Assembly (NCBI GenBank): GCA_052035955.1
Contig: JBPOHD010000026.1
Location: forward strand, 1-22,586
DNA: 22,586 nt
Reading direction: 5' to 3'
Origin: JAEUNJ01 sp052035955
Lineage (GTDB): Bacteria; Pseudomonadota; Gammaproteobacteria; Burkholderiales; Rhodocyclaceae
Under the pieces are notes generated by a model. It had not been told where the DNA came from, did no database searches, and saw only the letters and a list, made by a program, of their open reading frames with translations. This document shows positions 1-6,331 of the stretch, piece by piece. Each line of letters begins with the position of its first letter. Positions within the stretch are counted from its first letter, which is position 1. A program made the translations under genes and the position numbers.

Positions 1-127
1 TGGGGACAACATCCAGATGACGGTGAAGCTGATCGCCCCGATCGCCATGGAGGAAGGCCTGCGCTTCGCCATCCGCGAAGGCGGCCGCACCGTCGGCGCC
101 GGCGTCGTCGCCAAGATCATCGAGTAA
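1..127 (+). CDS. tuf: Elongation factor Tu, C-terminal fragment
   Basis: Only the last 41 residues are in the window, reading GDNIQMTVKLIAPIAMEEG and ending VVAKIIE before TAA at 125-127. This is the conserved end of domain 3 (beta barrel) of EF-Tu, the GTPase that delivers aminoacyl-tRNA to the ribosomal A site. The GTP-binding domain lies upstream of the window. Its position directly ahead of rpsJ is the usual joining of the str and S10 operons in betaproteobacteria. A perfect 12-bp hairpin lies 16 nt past the stop and may reduce read-through into rpsJ. Identification is secure from the sequence; whether this is the only tuf copy cannot be seen. Confidence 0.97.
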   Translation, partial: GDNIQMTVKLIAPIAMEEGLRFAIREGGRTVGAGVVAKIIE

Positions 128-143
128 TCCTCTTGCCAAACGG

Positions 144-179
144 GCGAAAGGGCGGCATAATTCCGCCCTTTCGCGTTTT
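144..179 (+). terminator. Terminator-like hairpin between tuf and rpsJ
   Basis: A perfect 12-bp stem pairs 144-155 (GCGAAAGGGCGG) with 163-174 (CCGCCCTTTCGC) around a 7-nt loop CATAATT, followed by G and TTTT at 176-179. The stem is as strong as a typical intrinsic terminator, but the T-run is short, so it may be a partial terminator, an attenuator or a processing site. A second, weaker fold (GGCCC at 181-185 with GGGCC at 199-203) follows just before the rpsJ ribosome site. I see no good sigma-70 promoter between this hairpin and rpsJ. Confidence 0.6.
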
Positions 180-222
180 CGGCCCCCGGGCGTCCGGTGG
201 GCCCGCTCTTTAAGGAAAACCC

Positions 223-534
223 ATGCAGAGCCAGAAAATCCGCATCCGCCTCAAGGCGTTCGACTACCGCCTCATCGACCAGTCGGCCTTGGAAATCGTG
301 GATACGGCCAAGCGTACCGGCGCCGTCGTGCGCGGTCCCGTTCCGCTCCCCACCCGCATCGAACGTTTCAACGTGCTGCGTTCGCCGCACGTCAACAAGA
401 CTTCCCGCGATCAGTTCGAGATTCGCACCCATCTGCGACTGATGGACATCATCGATCCCACCGACAAGACCGTGGATGCGCTGATGAAGCTGGATCTTCC
501 CGCCGGTGTCGATGTGGAGATCAAGCTGCAGTAA
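223..534 (+). CDS. rpsJ: 30S ribosomal protein S10
   Basis: The 103-residue protein has the same length as E. coli S10 and starts MQSQKIRIRLKAFDYRLID. S10 sits in the 30S head and also acts as NusE, which with NusB supports antitermination on rRNA operons. The region around residues 35-60 (GAVVRGPVPLPT, then RSPHVNKTSRDQFEIRTH) matches the conserved S10 loop and strand. ATG at 223 has AAGGA six nt upstream (212-216). It is first of the S10 block and is unusual here in being bracketed by two terminator-like hairpins, at 144-179 and 542-571. Identification is certain. Confidence 0.98.
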   Translation: MQSQKIRIRLKAFDYRLIDQSALEIVDTAKRTGAVVRGPVPLPTRIERFNVLRSPHVNKTSRDQFEIRTHLRLMDIIDPTDKTVDALMKLDLPAGVDVEIKLQ

Positions 535-541
535 GGAATTC

Positions 542-571
542 CGTCGCTGGCGTATTGCCGGCGGCGTTTTT
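542..571 (+). terminator. Terminator/attenuator-like hairpin between rpsJ and rplC
   Basis: A 10-bp stem pairs 542-551 with 557-566 around the 5-nt loop GTATT. It includes two G-T wobbles (544/564 and 548/560) and is followed at once by TTTTT at 567-571. This has the full form of an intrinsic terminator but lies inside the ribosomal operon, eight nt past the rpsJ stop. It must therefore be partial, regulated or overridden by antitermination if the downstream genes depend on upstream transcription. The S10 operon of E. coli is controlled by an L4-dependent attenuator ahead of rpsJ; whether this site works in a similar way is unknown. Confidence 0.6.
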
Positions 572-619
572 GAAGTTGAAATCGGGCCCGGCCAATCGTA
601 GCCGGGGTTAGGAGAAAAA

Positions 620-1261
620 ATGAGTCTAGGCCTTGTCGGACGCAAGGTCGGCATGACGCGCGTGTTCGCCGAGGACGGGTCCACCGTCCCGGTCACCGTG
701 CTCGACGTGTCGAACAATCGCGTCACGCAAATCAAGACGCCTGAAACCGACGGGTATTCCGCGGTTCAGGTGACCTTCGGCAAGCGTCGCGCCAACCGGG
801 TTACCAAGCCCATGGCGGGGCACCTTGCCAAGGCCGGCGCCGAGGCCGGTCATATCCTCCGGGAGTTCCGGATCGGCCAGGATCAATTGGCGACTTTCAA
901 GCCGGGCGATGTCGTCTCCGTGACGATCTTCCAGCCGGGCCAGTTGGTGGATGTCACCGGCACCACGCAGGGCAAGGGTTTTGCCGGTTCGATCCGGCGG
1001 CACCATTTCTCGTCGAACCGGGCGTCCCACGGCAACTCCGTGTCGCACAACTCGCCGGGTTCCATCGGCATGGCCCAGGATCCCGGCCGGGTCTTCCCCG
1101 GCAAGCGGATGGCCGGCCACCTCGGTGCCGTGACCCGGACGCAGCAGACCCTCGAAATCGTGCGCATCGACGAGGCCCGCCAGCTCCTGCTGGTGAAGGG
1201 GGCCGTGCCCGGTTCCCGCGGTGGTGACGTGATCGTCGTGCCCGCCGTCAAGGCCAAGTAA
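620..1261 (+). CDS. rplC: 50S ribosomal protein L3
   Basis: The 213-residue protein (E. coli 209) starts MSLGLVGRKVGMTRVFAEDG. L3 is an early assembly protein whose extension reaches toward the peptidyl-transferase centre. The motif VTGTTQGKGFAGSIRRHHF (about 112-130) and the loop GSIGMAQDPGRVFPGKRMAG (about 147-166) are diagnostic. Gln153 in this loop aligns with the glutamine methylated by PrmB in E. coli L3. ATG at 620 is preceded by AGGAG at 610-614. It follows a terminator-like hairpin after rpsJ, and rplD starts 10 nt downstream. Confidence 0.98.
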   Translation: MSLGLVGRKVGMTRVFAEDGSTVPVTVLDVSNNRVTQIKTPETDGYSAVQVTFGKRRANRVTKPMAGHLAKAGAEAGHILREFRIGQDQLATFKPGDVVSVTIFQPGQLVDVTGTTQGKGFAGSIRRHHFSSNRASHGNSVSHNSPGSIGMAQDPGRVFPGKRMAGHLGAVTRTQQTLEIVRIDEARQLLLVKGAVPGSRGGDVIVVPAVKAK

Positions 1262-1271
1262 GGGAGCTGCC

Positions 1272-1892
1272 ATGGAATTGAAACTCATAAATGAGCAAGG
1301 CCAGGCCGCGGCCACCGTTTCCGCCTCCGATGCCCTCTTCGGCCGGGATTTCAATGAATCCCTGATCCACCAGATCGTCGTTGCCTACCAGGCCAATGGC
1401 CGCGCCGGCAACCGGGCTCAGAAGGATCGCGCCGAGGTCAAGCACAGCACCAAGAAGCCCTTCCGGCAGAAAGGCACGGGCCGTGCCCGTGCCGGCATGA
1501 CCTCCTCGCCCCTGTGGCGCGGGGGCGGTCGGATCTTCCCGAATTCGCCCGAGGAGAATTTCTCCCAGAAGGTGAATCGCAAGATGTACCGGGCCGGCAT
1601 CGCTTCCATCCTTTCCCAGCTGGCACGGGAAGACCGCCTCGCGGTCGTCGAGAACTTCGCCGTGGAGGCGCCGAAGACCAAGCTGGTCGCCCAGAAGCTG
1701 AAGGGCATGGGGCTTGAATCCGTGTTGGTCATCACCGACGGCTTCGACGAGAACCTTTTCCTTGCCGCCCGCAACCTGCCGAACGTGCTGGTCCTCGAGG
1801 CGCAACAGGCGGATCCCGTTTCCCTGGTCCGGTTCCCCAAGGTCCTCATGACCAAGGGTGCTGTGGCCAAGATGGAGGAAATGCTGGCATGA
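1272..1892 (+). CDS. rplD: 50S ribosomal protein L4
   Basis: The 206-residue protein is in the usual size range (E. coli 201). L4 is a primary 23S rRNA binder, and its extended loop helps line the exit tunnel. That loop is visible as KKPFRQKGTGRARAG followed by SPLWRGGGRIFPN (about residues 58-93). In E. coli L4 is also the repressor of the S10 operon, acting on the leader by attenuation; the hairpins around rpsJ make that worth testing here, though the sequence alone does not show it. ATG at 1272 has GGGAG upstream. The stop overlaps the rplW start as ATGA. Confidence 0.97.
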   Translation: MELKLINEQGQAAATVSASDALFGRDFNESLIHQIVVAYQANGRAGNRAQKDRAEVKHSTKKPFRQKGTGRARAGMTSSPLWRGGGRIFPNSPEENFSQKVNRKMYRAGIASILSQLAREDRLAVVENFAVEAPKTKLVAQKLKGMGLESVLVITDGFDENLFLAARNLPNVLVLEAQQADPVSLVRFPKVLMTKGAVAKMEEMLA

Positions 1893-2206
1893 GCGCGCAG
1901 AAATTCAACGAGGAGCGCCTGATGCAGGTTCTGCTGGCGCCCCAGATCTCCGAGAAGGCCACCTTCATCGCCGACAAGAACGAGCAGGTGATCTTCGTCG
2001 TGACCTCCGATGCCACCAAGCCGGAAATCAAGGCAGCGGTGGAACTGCTTTTCAAGGTGCAGGTGAAATCGGTTCAGGTCTCCAACCTCAAGGGCAAGGT
2101 CAAGCGATTCGGCCGCGGCATGGGGCGTCGCAGTGACGTCAAGAAGGCCTTCGTCTGCCTGAAGCCCGGTCAGGAAATCAACTTCGCCGAAGGGGGGGCT
2201 GCGTAA
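1889..2206 (+). CDS. rplW: 50S ribosomal protein L23
   Basis: The 105-residue protein starts MSAQKFNEERLMQVLLAPQ. L23 sits at the tunnel exit and is the docking site for trigger factor and signal recognition particle. The stretch LLAPQISEKATFIADKNEQ and the basic loop KGKVKRFGRGMGRRSDVKKA (about 70-89) match the family. The start codon overlaps the rplD stop by 4 nt, and its TAA is followed immediately by the rplB ATG with no spacer, so the three genes are probably translationally coupled. Length is close to the usual 97-104 residues. Confidence 0.97.
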   Translation: MSAQKFNEERLMQVLLAPQISEKATFIADKNEQVIFVVTSDATKPEIKAAVELLFKVQVKSVQVSNLKGKVKRFGRGMGRRSDVKKAFVCLKPGQEINFAEGGAA

Positions 2207-3034
2207 ATGGCTCTCGTCAAAGTCAAGCCGACCTCCGCCGGCCGCCGCGCCGTCGTCAAGGTCGTCAATCCGAACCTGTACAAGGGGCGTCCGGTCGACG
2301 GCCTGACCTCTGCCAAGTCCAACAAGGCGGGTCGCAACAACCACGGCCACATCACCACGCGCCACCAGGGTGGCGGCCACAAAAAGCAATACCGGATCGT
2401 CGATTTCCGTCGCAACAAGGACGGGATTCCGGCCAAGGTGGAGCGCCTGGAGTACGACCCCAACCGTTCCGCCAACATTGCCCTGCTTTGCTACGCCGAC
2501 GGCGAGCGCCGCTACATCATCGCCCCCAAGGGGCTGGCGGTCGGCCAGGAACTGATCAGCGGTTCCGAGGCCCCCATCAAGGCGGGCAACACGCTGCCGA
2601 TCCGCAACATTCCGGTCGGTTCGACCATCCACTGCGTCGAGATGACGCCGGGGAAGGGTGCCCAGATCGCCCGTGCGGCCGGCACTTCCGTCCAGCTGCT
2701 GGCCCGCGAGGGTGCCTACGCCCAGCTCCGCCTGCGCTCCGGTGAGATCCGCCGCGTTCATGTCGAGTGTCGGGCCACCATCGGGGAAGTTGGCAACGAG
2801 GAAAACAATCTGCGCAAGATCGGCAAGGCCGGCGCCCAACGCTGGCGCGGCATCCGCCCGACCGTGCGAGGCGTCGCCATGAACCCGATCGACCACCCCC
2901 ACGGCGGAGGCGAAGGCCGTACCGGCGAGGGTCGCGTCCCGGTCAGTCCCTGGGGTCAGCCGACCAAGGGCTATCGCACCCGCAGCAACAAGCGCACGGA
3001 CAGCATGATCGTCCAGCGCCGATACAAGCGCTAA
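2207..3034 (+). CDS. rplB: 50S ribosomal protein L2
   Basis: The 275-residue protein is the usual L2 length (E. coli 273). L2 binds 23S rRNA near the peptidyl-transferase centre and is needed for subunit joining. The diagnostic segment NPIDHPHGGGEGRTGEGR lies at about residues 225-242 and contains the conserved histidine implicated in activity. The N-terminal half includes GHITTRHQGGGHKKQYRIVDF. The ATG follows the rplW stop directly, with a G-run (around 2192-2198) as likely ribosome site inside rplW. Gene order rplW-rplB-rpsS is standard. Confidence 0.98.
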   Translation: MALVKVKPTSAGRRAVVKVVNPNLYKGRPVDGLTSAKSNKAGRNNHGHITTRHQGGGHKKQYRIVDFRRNKDGIPAKVERLEYDPNRSANIALLCYADGERRYIIAPKGLAVGQELISGSEAPIKAGNTLPIRNIPVGSTIHCVEMTPGKGAQIARAAGTSVQLLAREGAYAQLRLRSGEIRRVHVECRATIGEVGNEENNLRKIGKAGAQRWRGIRPTVRGVAMNPIDHPHGGGEGRTGEGRVPVSPWGQPTKGYRTRSNKRTDSMIVQRRYKR

Positions 3035-3056
3035 CTGAGGCGAGAAGAGGAAAGCT

Positions 3057-3338
3057 ATGGCACGCTCAATCAAAAAGGGTCCGTTCATCGACGACCACCT
3101 GCTCAAGAAGGTGGAAGCCGCCCGCGCCGGCAACGACAAGCGCCCGATCAAGACTTGGTCCCGTCGCTCGACCGTCCTCCCGGATTTCGTCGGCCTGACC
3201 ATCGCGGTTCACAACGGCAAGCAGCACATTCCTGTCTACGTCTCGGAGAACATGGTCGGTCACAAGCTCGGTGAGTTCGCGCTGACCCGGACGTTCAAGG
3301 GCCACACCGGCGGCAAGAAGGCCGCGGTGAAGAAGTGA
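3057..3338 (+). CDS. rpsS: 30S ribosomal protein S19
   Basis: The 93-residue protein (E. coli 92) starts MARSIKKGPFIDDHLLKKV. S19 lies in the 30S head, pairs with S13 and contacts the A-site finger of the large subunit. The conserved core TWSRRSTVLPDFVGLTIAVH (about 33-52) and NMVGHKLGEFALTRTFKGH (about 65-83) are both present. ATG at 3057 has GAGGAAAG upstream in the 22-nt gap after rplB. It continues directly into rplV. Confidence 0.98.
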   Translation: MARSIKKGPFIDDHLLKKVEAARAGNDKRPIKTWSRRSTVLPDFVGLTIAVHNGKQHIPVYVSENMVGHKLGEFALTRTFKGHTGGKKAAVKK

Positions 3339-3348
3339 GGAAATGACG

Positions 3349-3678
3349 ATGGAAACCAATGCCATCCTGCGCGGCGTCCGCCTGTCGGCCCAGAAAGGCC
3401 GTCTGGTTGCCGATCTGGTCCGCGGCAAGCCGGTCGATCAGGCCCTCAACATCCTGTCGTTCAGTCCGAAGAAGGGCGCTGGTATCGTCAAGAAGGTGCT
3501 GGAATCGGCGATCGCAAATGCCGAGCACAATGACGGCGCCGACATCGATACGCTGAAGGTCAAGACCATACACGTCGAGAAGGGCGTCGTACTGAAGCGA
3601 TTCACCGCCCGGGCCAAGGGGCGGGGCAACCGGATCGTGAAGCCAACCTGCCATATCTACGTGACCGTCGGGGACTGA
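3349..3678 (+). CDS. rplV: 50S ribosomal protein L22
   Basis: With the start at 3349 the protein has 109 residues and begins METNAILRGVRLSAQKGRLV, aligning with the E. coli start MET. An in-frame ATG at 3343 would add two residues but sits almost on top of the GAGGAA ribosome site (3337-3342), so 3349 is preferred. L22 lines the exit tunnel with a long beta-hairpin, here around FTARAKGRGNRIVKPTCHI (about 84-102), the region where macrolide-resistance changes occur in other bacteria. The segment VLESAIANAEHNDGADID is highly conserved. Confidence 0.96.
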   Translation: METNAILRGVRLSAQKGRLVADLVRGKPVDQALNILSFSPKKGAGIVKKVLESAIANAEHNDGADIDTLKVKTIHVEKGVVLKRFTARAKGRGNRIVKPTCHIYVTVGD

Positions 3679-3687
3679 GGAAAGACT

Positions 3688-4587
3688 ATGGGACAGAAGA
3701 TTCATCCGACCGGCTTCCGCCTTTCGGTCACCCGCGACTGGACGTCGCGGTGGTATGCGACCTCCAAGCATTTCCCGCAAATGCTCAAGGAGGACATCGA
3801 GGTCCGCGATTACCTGCGCAAGAAGCTCTCCCATGCCTCCGTCGGACGCGTGGTCATCGAGCGTCCCGCGAAGAATGCGCGTGTCACCGTTTTTAGTGCC
3901 CGCCCCGGTGTCGTCATCGGCAAGAAGGGCGAGGACATCGAGCAGCTGAAGCGTGACCTGCAGCGCAAGATGGGCGTGCCAGTTCATGTCAATATCGAGG
4001 AGATCCGCAAGCCTGAGCTGGATGCCCAGTTGATCGCCGATTCCATTGCGCAGCAGCTCGAGAAGCGGATCATGTTCAGGCGGGCCATGAAGCGGGCCAT
4101 GCAGAATGCCATGCGCCTCGGCGCCCAGGGCATCAAGATCATGAGTTCCGGTCGCCTTAACGGTGCCGAAATCGCCCGAACCGAGTGGTATCGGGAAGGC
4201 CGGGTGCCGCTGCACACCTTGCGTGCCGACATCGACTACGGTACCTCCGAGGCCAAGACCACCTACGGCATCATCGGCATCAAGGTCTGGGTATTCAAGG
4301 GAATCGTACTGGGCCGCAACGAGCAGCCCGCTGTCGAGCCCGCCGCCGAGGAGCCGCGCAAGTTGCGTCGTCCCGGCCGCCCGACCGGCAAGCCCGAGGG
4401 CGAGGACGGTGCAAAGCCTGCCGGCCCCCGCCGCCCGGCCCCGCGGAAGACAGCCGAAAAGGCCGCCGAGGAAGTCAAGCCCGAAGCCGCCGTAGCGCCC
4501 GAAACCCCGGCCAAGCCGCCCGTCAAGAGGGTGCGCAAGACGACCGTCGTCAAGCCCGAGGGTGAAGCCAAGGAAGGTAAGGAGTAA
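3688..4587 (+). CDS. rpsC: 30S ribosomal protein S3 with long charged C-terminal tail
   Basis: S3 sits at the mRNA entry of the 30S subunit and contributes to helicase activity. The first 211 residues are a complete S3: MGQKIHPTGFRLSVTRDW at the N-terminus, a type II KH domain with the GKKG loop at about 78-81, and the C-terminal domain GRLNGAEIARTEWYREGRVP (about 155-174). The total length is 299 residues against 233 in E. coli. The extra part (about residues 212-299, nt 4321-4584) is low complexity, rich in Pro, Ala, Lys, Arg and Glu, and carries KPEGE twice. The frame stays open without disruption and the stop is 5 nt before rplP, so the tail is part of the gene. Confidence 0.97.
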   Translation: MGQKIHPTGFRLSVTRDWTSRWYATSKHFPQMLKEDIEVRDYLRKKLSHASVGRVVIERPAKNARVTVFSARPGVVIGKKGEDIEQLKRDLQRKMGVPVHVNIEEIRKPELDAQLIADSIAQQLEKRIMFRRAMKRAMQNAMRLGAQGIKIMSSGRLNGAEIARTEWYREGRVPLHTLRADIDYGTSEAKTTYGIIGIKVWVFKGIVLGRNEQPAVEPAAEEPRKLRRPGRPTGKPEGEDGAKPAGPRRPAPRKTAEKAAEEVKPEAAVAPETPAKPPVKRVRKTTVVKPEGEAKEGKE

Positions 4588-4592
4588 TCACC

Positions 4593-5006
4593 ATGCTGCA
4601 ACCCGCACGCAGGAAATACCGCAAGGAACAGAAGGGCCGAAACGTCGGTCTGGCAACGCGCGGCGCCAAGGTCAGCTTCGGGGAATACGGACTCAAGGCC
4701 ATTGGACGCGGCCGCCTGACGGCCCGCCAGATCGAGGCCGCCCGCCGTGCCATGACCCGCCACATCAAGCGCGGTGGCCGCATCTGGATCCGCATTTTCC
4801 CCGACAAGCCGATTTCCAAGAAGCCGGCCGAAGTCCGGATGGGTAATGGCAAGGGCTCCCCCGAGTATTGGGTCGCCGAGATCCAGCCCGGCAAGGTGCT
4901 CTATGAAATGGACGGTGTCGACGAGACCCTGGCCCGCGAGGCTTTCCGCCTGGCCGCCGCCAAGCTCCCGATCGAAACCATGTTTGTCACTCGCCAACTG
5001 GGGTAA
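4593..5006 (+). CDS. rplP: 50S ribosomal protein L16
   Basis: The 137-residue protein (E. coli 136) starts MLQPARRKYRKEQKGRNVGL. L16 organises the A site of the large subunit and is a late assembly protein. The block GRGRLTARQIEAARRAMTRH (about 38-57) is diagnostic. Arg82 in VRMGNGKG aligns with the arginine hydroxylated by YcfD in E. coli; the usual GKGKG there reads GNGKG here. AAGGAG lies upstream, overlapping the rpsC stop region. rpmC follows 3 nt after the stop. Confidence 0.98.
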   Translation: MLQPARRKYRKEQKGRNVGLATRGAKVSFGEYGLKAIGRGRLTARQIEAARRAMTRHIKRGGRIWIRIFPDKPISKKPAEVRMGNGKGSPEYWVAEIQPGKVLYEMDGVDETLAREAFRLAAAKLPIETMFVTRQLG

Positions 5007-5009
5007 GTC

Positions 5010-5204
5010 ATGAAAGCGAGCGAACTTAGGCAGAAGGACGACGCCGGCCTGCAGAAGGAGCTGCTGGAGTTGCGCAAGGCGCAGTTCTCGCTGCGCATGC
5101 AGCTGGCAACCCAGCAACTGAACAACAGCAGCCAGTTGGGCAAGGTGCGCAAGGACATCGCGCGCATCAAGACCATCCAGCGCGAAAGGGCGGCGACCAA
5201 ATGA
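5010..5204 (+). CDS. rpmC: 50S ribosomal protein L29
   Basis: The 64-residue protein (E. coli 63) starts MKASELRQKDDAGLQKELLE. L29 is a two-helix protein that lies beside L23 at the tunnel exit. The segment LLELRKAQFSLRMQLATQQL followed by NNSSQLGKVRKDIARIKTI is the conserved helical hairpin. The upstream ribosome site is weak (only GGGG from the rplP end), which suggests coupling to rplP. The stop overlaps the rpsQ start as ATGA. Confidence 0.97.
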   Translation: MKASELRQKDDAGLQKELLELRKAQFSLRMQLATQQLNNSSQLGKVRKDIARIKTIQRERAATK

Positions 5205-5470
5205 GCGAAAGCACGGAAAAGCGCGGCCGCACCCTCCAGGGGCGCGTGGTCAGCGACAAGATGCAGAAGACCGTCACGGTCCTCGTCGAGCGTCGGGTGA
5301 AGCACCCGGTGATCGGCAAGGTCATGACCAAGTCCAAGAAGTACCACGCCCACGTCGAGGGATTGGAGGCCGGATCCGGCGATCTCGTGCAGATCGAGGA
5401 GTGCGCGCCCATTTCCAAGACCAAGGCCTGGCGCGTGACGCGCGTGGTCGAAAAGGCGCGCGCGGTCTGA
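5201..5470 (+). CDS. rpsQ: 30S ribosomal protein S17
   Basis: The 89-residue protein (E. coli 84) is an OB-fold primary binder of 16S rRNA. The motif LQGRVVSDKMQKTVTVLVER (about 12-31) and the region HPVIGKVMTKSKKYHAH are diagnostic. It starts at the ATGA overlap with rpmC and closes the S10 block. Its TGA at 5468-5470 is followed only 5 nt later by the -35 element of the next promoter. Confidence 0.98.
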   Translation: MSESTEKRGRTLQGRVVSDKMQKTVTVLVERRVKHPVIGKVMTKSKKYHAHVEGLEAGSGDLVQIEECAPISKTKAWRVTRVVEKARAV

Positions 5471-5475
5471 ATTAG

Positions 5476-5504
5476 TTGACGTACCCGGGGCGGGGTTCTA
5501 TAAT
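5476..5504 (+). promoter_or_regulatory. Strong sigma-70 promoter of the spc block
   Basis: TTGACG at 5476-5481, a 17-bp spacer (5482-5498) and a perfect TATAAT at 5499-5504 match the housekeeping consensus at 11 of 12 positions. Transcription would start near 5511. It lies just after rpsQ and ahead of rplN, the same place as the spc operon promoter of E. coli. It would let rplN and downstream genes be made independently of the S10 block. Confidence 0.9.
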
Positions 5505-5510
5505 CCTGCC

Positions 5511-5613
5511 TCTTTTTCTTCGCCCGACCCATCGGGTTGGGTGGTCCGACCCGGACGGGTTCCAAGACTGACCGCCGCACCAACGGGGTGGCGGATTAAG
5601 TTGGAGACAACAA
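5511..5613 (+). promoter_or_regulatory. Structured 5' leader of the spc block
   Basis: About 100 nt separate the predicted transcription start from the rplN ATG. Three hairpins can form in tandem. The first has a 10-bp stem 5521-5530/5534-5543 with loop ATC. The second is GACCC 5548-5552 with GGGTT 5557-5561, competing with GTCCG 5544-5548 paired to CGGAC 5552-5556. The third is 5572-5578 with 5588-5594. The ribosome site GGAGA lies after the last stem. The competing middle pairings suggest a possible switch, but no known leader family is recognised. Confidence 0.45.
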
Positions 5614-5982
5614 ATGATTCAAATGCAATCGATGCTCGACGTCGCCGACAATACCGGCGCGCGCTCCGTCATGTGCATCAAGGTGATGGGCGGCTCGAAG
5701 CGCCGCTACGCCGGCATCGGCGACATCATCAAGGTCAGCATCAAGGATGCCGCGCCTCGCGGACGTGTCAAGAAGGGCGAAGTCTATAGCGCCGTCGTGG
5801 TGCGCACCGCCAAGGGCGTCCGCCGTCCCGATGGCTCCCTCGTGAAGTTCGACGGCAATGCGGCCGTCCTGCTGAACAACAAGATGGAACCCATCGGCAC
5901 CCGCATCTTTGGACCGGTCACCCGTGAGTTGCGCACCGAGCGCTTCATGAAGATCGTCTCCCTGGCGCCCGAAGTTCTCTGA
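5614..5982 (+). CDS. rplN: 50S ribosomal protein L14
   Basis: The 122-residue protein starts MIQMQSMLDVADNTGARSVM and ends GPVTRELRTERFMKIVSLAPEVL in discontinuous agreement with E. coli L14 (123 residues). L14 is a beta-barrel protein at the subunit interface; it forms bridge contacts and is the target of the silencing factor RsfS. It is the first gene after the strong internal promoter at 5476-5504, with GGAGA about 10 nt upstream of its ATG. Identification is certain. Confidence 0.98.
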   Translation: MIQMQSMLDVADNTGARSVMCIKVMGGSKRRYAGIGDIIKVSIKDAAPRGRVKKGEVYSAVVVRTAKGVRRPDGSLVKFDGNAAVLLNNKMEPIGTRIFGPVTRELRTERFMKIVSLAPEVL

Positions 5983-6004
5983 TCCGAGGTCCGAGGAAAA
6001 GGCA

Positions 6005-6322
6005 ATGAACAAGATTCGCAAGGGTGACGACGTCATCGTCCTCACCGGAAAAGACAAGGGCAAGCGCGGCGTGGTGCTGAGCAGGATCGACGACCAGCAC
6101 GTCGTCATCGAGGGCATCAACCGCGTGAAGAAGCACACAAAGCCCAACCCCATGAAGGGGCAGCCCGGCGGCATCACCGAGAAGGAGATGCCGATCGATG
6201 TTTCCAATGTCGCCCTCGTCAATCCGGCGACCCAGAAGGCCGATCGCGTCGGGTTCAAGACCCTCGACGACGGCCGCAAGGTCCGGGTTTTCAAGTCGAA
6301 CGGCGAAGTGGTGGACGCGTAA
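6005..6322 (+). CDS. rplX: 50S ribosomal protein L24
   Basis: The 105-residue protein (E. coli 104) starts MNKIRKGDDVIVLTGKDKGK. The N-terminal part is a KOW motif (about residues 5-30). L24 is one of the two proteins that start 50S assembly. The stretch NPMKGQPGGITEKEMPIDVSN follows a typical L24 pattern, given here from about residue 47. GAGGAAAA precedes the ATG. In E. coli the S8 repressor site of the spc operon lies at the rplX-rplE junction; I did not identify a clear S8-like helix in the 9-nt gap here. Confidence 0.97.
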   Translation: MNKIRKGDDVIVLTGKDKGKRGVVLSRIDDQHVVIEGINRVKKHTKPNPMKGQPGGITEKEMPIDVSNVALVNPATQKADRVGFKTLDDGRKVRVFKSNGEVVDA

Positions 6323-6331
6323 GGACCGACC

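Noticed and set aside
576..604. Possible promoter TTGAAA, 17 bp, TAGCCG ahead of rplC
   Set aside because: The -35 is good but the -10 matches only 2 of 6 positions, so it is not supported by sequence alone.
1418..3202. A 594-codon open frame on the - strand opposite rplD-rplW-rplB-rpsS
   Set aside because: It is antisense to four certain ribosomal genes and its translation resembles no protein family. Long antisense frames are expected in GC-rich coding sequence.
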